NCBI GenBank assembly: GCA_014379815.1
Contig: JACMLA010000165.1
Location: 1-8,654 of the forward strand
From: Bryobacteraceae bacterium
Lineage (GTDB): Bacteria; Acidobacteriota; Terriglobia; Bryobacterales; Bryobacteraceae
Direction: 5' to 3'
DNA length: 8,654 nt
The notes beneath the pieces are model-generated. The model made no database searches. It was not told the DNA's origin and saw only the letters and a list, made by a program, of their open reading frames with translations. A program made the position numbers and the translations under genes. Below, piece after piece: positions 5,535 to 8,654 of this stretch. Each line of letters opens with the position of its first letter. The stretch's first letter is position 1.

Positions 5535-6358
5535 CTTTTCTTCCGGATCGACACGCCACCGTTGACTGTGGTGAGACGGACGAGAGCTCCACCAGCGCCC
5601 AGATTCGCTGCTATTTCTTTATTGATCCGCAGCGTTCCGGTGACCGTAACGGGGTAGTCAATGTTAAAGCCGCCGTTTCGGGTAGAGCTTTCCAGTCGTG
5701 CGGAGTAATTTTCCGGCAAGGTCATTTTCACGCCGCCATTGGTCGTGCTGACATCCATTCCGGTTCCCTCCCAGCGGTTGCCCGCAAGCTCCACGCTTAG
5801 CCCACCGTTTTTGGTCTGCCCGGTAACGTTTCCTGCAACTCTTGCAAGGTGGACACCACCGTTGACTGCGTCGAACTTAATGTCACCCCGGACGTCCCGA
5901 ATGGAGACTCCGCCGTTATGGGTTTTCAGGTCCAGTCCGGTATTGTGGGGTACGAATACCTCGTAGCTGACCGACCAGCCACGCTCCTCACCGAACCTGG
6001 GTGCATCGGCACGAATCGCGGCGCCTGCGGCCTGGACATTAATCTGGGATGCAAGAGCTTTGGCTTCCGCAGCGGTTGGAGCCCAAGTCTGCACTTTGGC
6101 TCGAACGAGAGTGTCCGACCGGTCCCACCCTTTTACCTCGACACCGCCATTCTGAGAACCGTCAATAGTAAGGCGGGAAGATGCAGCACCTGGATATTCC
6201 CGGATCTCGCAGGACTGCTCGCGCTTGCCGTCATTCCATCCTCTGTTATTGCCGTTCTCACAGGTAAGTCTCTTCTCCGTGTTGTTCTCAAAAAACGACT
6301 GCGCACTAAGAAGACCCGGCACGGCGGCCAGTAAACTAAGCGTGGCAAAAAATCTCAT
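5531..6358 (-). CDS. Secreted DUF4097-like beta-repeat protein
   Basis: A 275-residue exported protein. Residues 1-19 (MRFFATLSLLAAVPGLLSA) are a Sec signal peptide, with a likely cut before QSFF. Two cysteines (33 and 50) could form a disulfide. From about 62 it is beta-rich with seven NGG turns at 70, 148, 166, 184, 207, 228 and 266. The 148-184 spacing is exactly 18 residues, as expected of coils in a beta-helix such as DUF4097/DUF2807 adhesin-like domains. Typical coils read D-h-x-T-x-NGGV-x-h. No catalytic residues are apparent, and family members have no firmly established role (cell surface or matrix proposed). It lies 51 bp downstream of the NTF2-like gene on the same strand, so the two are probably co-transcribed. 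The ribosome binding site is weak. Its TAG overlaps the kinase's TAG. Confidence 0.83.
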   Translation of the reverse strand: MRFFATLSLLAAVPGLLSAQSFFENNTEKRLTCENGNNRGWNDGKREQSCEIREYPGAASSRLTIDGSQNGGVEVKGWDRSDTLVRAKVQTWAPTAAEAKALASQINVQAAGAAIRADAPRFGEERGWSVSYEVFVPHNTGLDLKTHNGGVSIRDVRGDIKFDAVNGGVHLARVAGNVTGQTKNGGLSVELAGNRWEGTGMDVSTTNGGVKMTLPENYSARLESSTRNGGFNIDYPVTVTGTLRINKEIAANLGAGGALVRLTTVNGGVSIRKKS

Positions 6359-6409
6359 GCCCAGCTATACGATCACAAATGGAACCGGTTACTACGATTC
6401 TTTCTGCCG

Positions 6410-6895
6410 TCATTTCTGCTGGGATTTGTGGTCGTAGCTAATCACTCGCGTGATCTTCCACACTCCATCCTTCTTCTCCCACAGGTGTATAAACTTCGCG
6501 ATTCCAGAGGACTCGCTACCTTTCGCGGCTGGGAAAAACCGGTGCGAGCCCGTTTCCAGCGCACCGTAACCTTGCATTGGGTAGACCTGCAGGGTTCCTG
6601 CAACCAGTTCCCTGCGTACCTTCCCGCAGATGTTGTTTTTCACCTGCTCGGTGACCTTATCGCCTCCTACAGTAAGCCCGCCCAGGTCGTGATAGAACTC
6701 CAGGCCGTCCACAAAGAAGCTCCTGAACTTTTCCAGATTGCAATTGTTATAAGCCTCGAACACCTCCGTGTCGAGAGCGGCAATCGTCCGAAATAGTTCG
6801 CCAGATGTTTGCGCAGGCATCTGCCCCGCAGTTGTCAGCAGAAGCAGCGGTAAGGAAATACAAAGAAATGCGGAGAACTGGCGCCGTGCGAGCAT
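6410..6895 (-). CDS. Secreted NTF2-like protein (DUF4440/SnoaL type)
   Basis: A 161-residue protein with an N-terminal export signal: ARR at 3-5, then a hydrophobic run FSAFLCISLPLLLL and a likely cut near GQMPAQ. The arginine pair is not followed by a full Tat motif, so Sec is more likely. The mature part is one cone-shaped alpha+beta NTF2-like domain: helix LFRTIAALDTEVFEAYNNCNLEKF, strand FFVDGLEFYHDLGG, helix VTEQVKNNICGKVRREL, and strands around VYPMQGYGALETGSHRFF, AKFIHLWEKKDGVWKITRVISYDH. This order and the closing WKITRVISYDH are typical of DUF4440. Members range from enzymes to ligand-binding proteins, so the substrate cannot be told. An in-frame TGA lies a few codons upstream, which fixes the ATG even though no ribosome binding site is well placed. 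Confidence 0.85.
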   Translation of the reverse strand: MLARRQFSAFLCISLPLLLLTTAGQMPAQTSGELFRTIAALDTEVFEAYNNCNLEKFRSFFVDGLEFYHDLGGLTVGGDKVTEQVKNNICGKVRRELVAGTLQVYPMQGYGALETGSHRFFPAAKGSESSGIAKFIHLWEKKDGVWKITRVISYDHKSQQK

Positions 6896-6991
6896 ACCCC
6901 GAAATACGCAAGCTCAATCTGATTCGTTCCTCCTTCGTGAACCACGATGGATCCAGCGTCACCCGTTTACCCTGATCAGTAGCCTCCGCTC
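6896..6991. promoter_or_regulatory. 96-bp divergent intergenic region
   Basis: This spacer separates the minus-strand NTF2-like gene from the plus-strand dctA-like gene, so it should hold promoters for both. I see no clear sigma70-type pair. A strong Shine-Dalgarno-like AAGGAGG lies on the minus strand at 6935-6929, but it is 33 bases before the ATG at 6895. It is spaced properly only for a TTG at 6917-6915 in another frame. Confidence 0.35.
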
Positions 6992-8245
6992 ATGCGATCT
7001 TCCCTTTTCCGCTCACTGTACGTGCAGGTCTTAATCGCCATCGGACTTGGCATTGCTCTGGGCCACTTTGCTCCTGACGCAGCCACACAGATGAAGCCTC
7101 TGGGAGATGGCTTTATCAAGCTGATCCGCATGATCATCGCGCCCATCATCTTCTGCACCGTCGTGCTCGGGATCGCGGGTACAGGCGACTTGAAAAAGGT
7201 GGGAAAGACGGGCGGGCTGGCACTACTTTACTTCGAAGTCGTGAGCACAGTGGCGCTGCTGCTGGGCCTGTTTGTTGTCAATCTGGTGGGTCCTGGCATT
7301 GGAATGAATGTCGATGTGCGCACTTTGGATACGACCGCAGTAGCCGCGTACGCCGCTCCTGGAAAGATGGAAAGCGCGCAAGACTTCCTGCTGCACGTGA
7401 TCCCCACAACCTTTGTGGATGCGTTCGCGAAAGGGGAAATCCTACAGGTTTTGTTCCTGGCGGTATTGTTCGGCATCGCTCTCCAGAGGCTCGGGGAGAA
7501 AGGCGAGGCCCTTTACCTGGTAATCGAGCGAACTTCCGGTGTGCTCTTCGAAATCGTCCGCATCATCATGTGGGCGGCGCCGATCGGAGCTTTTGGTGCC
7601 ATGGCGTTTACGATCGGGACCTATGGACTTGGTACTCTGCTCTCGCTGGCAAAGCTGATGGGTACTTTCTATCTCACCTGCCTGCTTTTCGTCTTTGTCG
7701 TGCTTGGGGGAATAGCCCGCTTCCATGGATTTAGCATCGTTAGATTTCTGGGCTATATCCGCGAGGAGCTGCTCATCGTGCTGGGGACGTCCTCGTCGGA
7801 AGCCGCACTGCCGAGGCTCATGGCAAAGCTGGAGAGTCTGGGCGCAGGCCGCTCGACAGTCGGCCTCGTTGTGCCCACAGGCTATTCGTTCAACCTTGAT
7901 GGAACGTCGATCTATTTGACGATGGCCGCGGTATTTGTAGCACAGGCGACCAACACGCCAATGACCTGGGTACAGCAGCTAACCCTGCTTGGGGTTCTGC
8001 TCCTAACGTCCAAAGGCGCGGCTGGAGTAACAGGAAGCGGTTTTGTGGTGCTCGCCGCTACGCTCTCCGCAGTAGGTCAGATACCGGTAGCGGGACTGGC
8101 ACTAATACTTGGGATCGACCGCTTTATGTCGGAAGCTCGAGCACTAACCAACGTCGTCGGTAATGGAGTAGCGGCCCTCGTAATTGCACGGTGGACCGGA
8201 GATCTCGATGTCGAGGTCATGCGGAGCCAGTTGCGAAAACGCTAG
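6992..8245 (+). CDS. dctA: C4-dicarboxylate:cation symporter, DctA type
   Basis: A 417-residue inner-membrane transporter of the dicarboxylate/amino acid:cation symporter (DAACS, glutamate transporter) family, importing succinate, fumarate, malate or related acids. The length is normal and the protein appears complete. Visible family signatures are [16 protein letters not shown] in TM2 (48-63), the serine-rich tip of hairpin 1 [12 protein letters not shown] (265-276), the TM7 [12 protein letters not shown] motif (297-308, versus NMDGT in glutamate carriers), the hairpin 2 segment [13 protein letters not shown] (339-351), and the TM8 ligand-binding stretch [16 protein letters not shown] (376-391) with its conserved arginine at 383. 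The SEAR and TSKGAA forms favour DctA over GltP/GltT. There is no adjacent DctB/DctD or DcuS/DcuR regulatory pair in the window. No clear ribosome binding site precedes the ATG. It ends at a CTAG shared with the convergent gene. Confidence 0.9.
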   Translation: MRSSLFRSLYVQVLIAIGLGIALGHFAPDAATQMKPLGDGFIKLIRMIIAPIIFCTVVLGIAGTGDLKKVGKTGGLALLYFEVVSTVALLLGLFVVNLVGPGIGMNVDVRTLDTTAVAAYAAPGKMESAQDFLLHVIPTTFVDAFAKGEILQVLFLAVLFGIALQRLGEKGEALYLVIERTSGVLFEIVRIIMWAAPIGAFGAMAFTIGTYGLGTLLSLAKLMGTFYLTCLLFVFVVLGGIARFHGFSIVRFLGYIREELLIVLGTSSSEAALPRLMAKLESLGAGRSTVGLVVPTGYSFNLDGTSIYLTMAAVFVAQATNTPMTWVQQLTLLGVLLLTSKGAAGVTGSGFVVLAATLSAVGQIPVAGLALILGIDRFMSEARALTNVVGNGVAALVIARWTGDLDVEVMRSQLRKR

Positions 8246-8654
8246 GACCCCGCTCGCCAGTTGCCTACCGCTTCTGACGTCGTCAGGTATCGGTTGTAGA
8301 AACGCACCACACCGACTTCGCCCAGAACCGCAGGCGCAATCCGCGCAGTCGTTGCGCCATTAGGGCCACTGAGATTGTCGAGCTCGCTAGCAATTCGTGT
8401 CCAGCCAAACTGGCGGGTGGCACCACCGTCGTTCAGTTCTCCATCGACCACGAAGCTGACGATTCGCGGACCTCCGTCGGCAATGATTGCGACATGCTGC
8501 CACGCACCGACCGCCAGTGTCCCGGGATGCGTGCCGTAGTCACTCTCAGCTGCGAAACGACTCGTGCCGTCGCTCACTATCAGTTGCAGATTGAAACGTT
8601 CCCCGGTAACCAAGGCAATCCCGCGCCCAGCTGCGTCACGGGAGTCGAAAAGAA
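8242..8654 (-). CDS. LamG/concanavalin-A-like domain protein, 3' end only
   Basis: The reading frame is open to the window edge, so only the last 136 or so residues are seen. They form a LamG-like jelly-roll domain: [22 protein letters not shown], then the hallmark [14 protein letters not shown]4[12 protein letters not shown], and the closing [26 protein letters not shown], matching the usual R-h-Y-(N/D)-R-x-L-(S/T)-x-x-E-(A/I) ending. These domains bind carbohydrate or serve as structural modules at the C-terminus of secreted hydrolases and surface proteins. The catalytic or main part would lie beyond the window, so the function of the whole protein cannot be given. The gene converges with the dctA-like gene. 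Confidence 0.8.
   Translation of the reverse strand, partial: LFDSRDAAGRGIALVTGERFNLQLIVSDGTSRFAAESDYGTHPGTLAVGAWQHVAIIADGGPRIVSFVVDGELNDGGATRQFGWTRIASELDNLSGPNGATTARIAPAVLGEVGVVRFYNRYLTTSEAVGNWRAGS

Noticed and set aside
5535..5545. Terminator between the convergent pair at 5531
   Set aside because: The short T run after CTAG has no stem before it and lies inside the opposing coding sequence.
5849..6334. 161-residue plus-strand frame opposite the DUF4097-like gene
   Set aside because: Antisense shadow; the minus strand encodes a signal peptide and ordered NGG repeats.
1..8654. tRNA, rRNA, CRISPR array, riboswitch, integrase or prophage genes
   Set aside because: No cloverleaf, regularly spaced direct repeats, known riboswitch core or integrase motifs were seen on either strand.

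Overview
The window looks like chromosomal DNA of a GC-rich, Gram-negative-type bacterium, most likely an Acidobacteriota of the Solibacter/Bryobacter kind. That placement is inference. It rests on the mix of families: a Hanks-type kinase with a zinc-ribbon N-terminus and a large membrane tail, Sec-exported DUF4097-like and DUF4440-like proteins, an IS200-like REP-associated transposase relic, and a LamG-fold protein. No rRNA, tRNA or marker gene is present to test it.

Left third (1-2860): a decaying, mostly minus-strand accessory patch. Reading leftward it holds REP-like palindromes (2785-2821), the N-terminal remnant of a REP-associated tyrosine transposase (2760-2557), a remnant of a dihydrofolate-reductase-family (RibD C-terminal-like) protein (2556-about 2235), an intact secreted protein made of three copies of one 48-residue module (2017-1448), and a secreted hypothetical gene that starts on a GTGA overlap but is broken by a frameshift and a TGA (1451-875). 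It ends with a HicB-type antitoxin (540-322) followed, on a TTGA overlap, by a frameshifted HicA toxin gene (325-87). A 21-bp near-identical direct repeat lies on both sides of the toxin-antitoxin pair.

Right two thirds (2860-8654): intact genes with little spacer. A membrane Ser/Thr kinase (2874-5534, +) converges on a secreted beta-repeat protein (6358-5531, -). That gene follows a secreted NTF2-like protein (6895-6410, -) in the same direction. A DctA-type C4-dicarboxylate symporter (6992-8245, +) is divergent from the NTF2-like gene and converges on the 3' end of a LamG-domain gene that runs off the window (8654-8242, -). Both convergent pairs have no spacer: the two stop codons overlap inside a single CTAG palindrome.

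Functionally, the kinase is the signalling component. It has an intracellular RD-type catalytic domain, one membrane crossing, about 228 residues that probably lie outside the cytoplasm, and then a multi-pass domain. The neighbouring small secreted proteins have no proven link to it. The most noteworthy items are the REP/RAYT relic pair, the concentration of at least four disabled genes in 2.8 kb, the unusual kinase architecture and the shared CTAG stops. No defence system or new biosynthetic cluster is visible.
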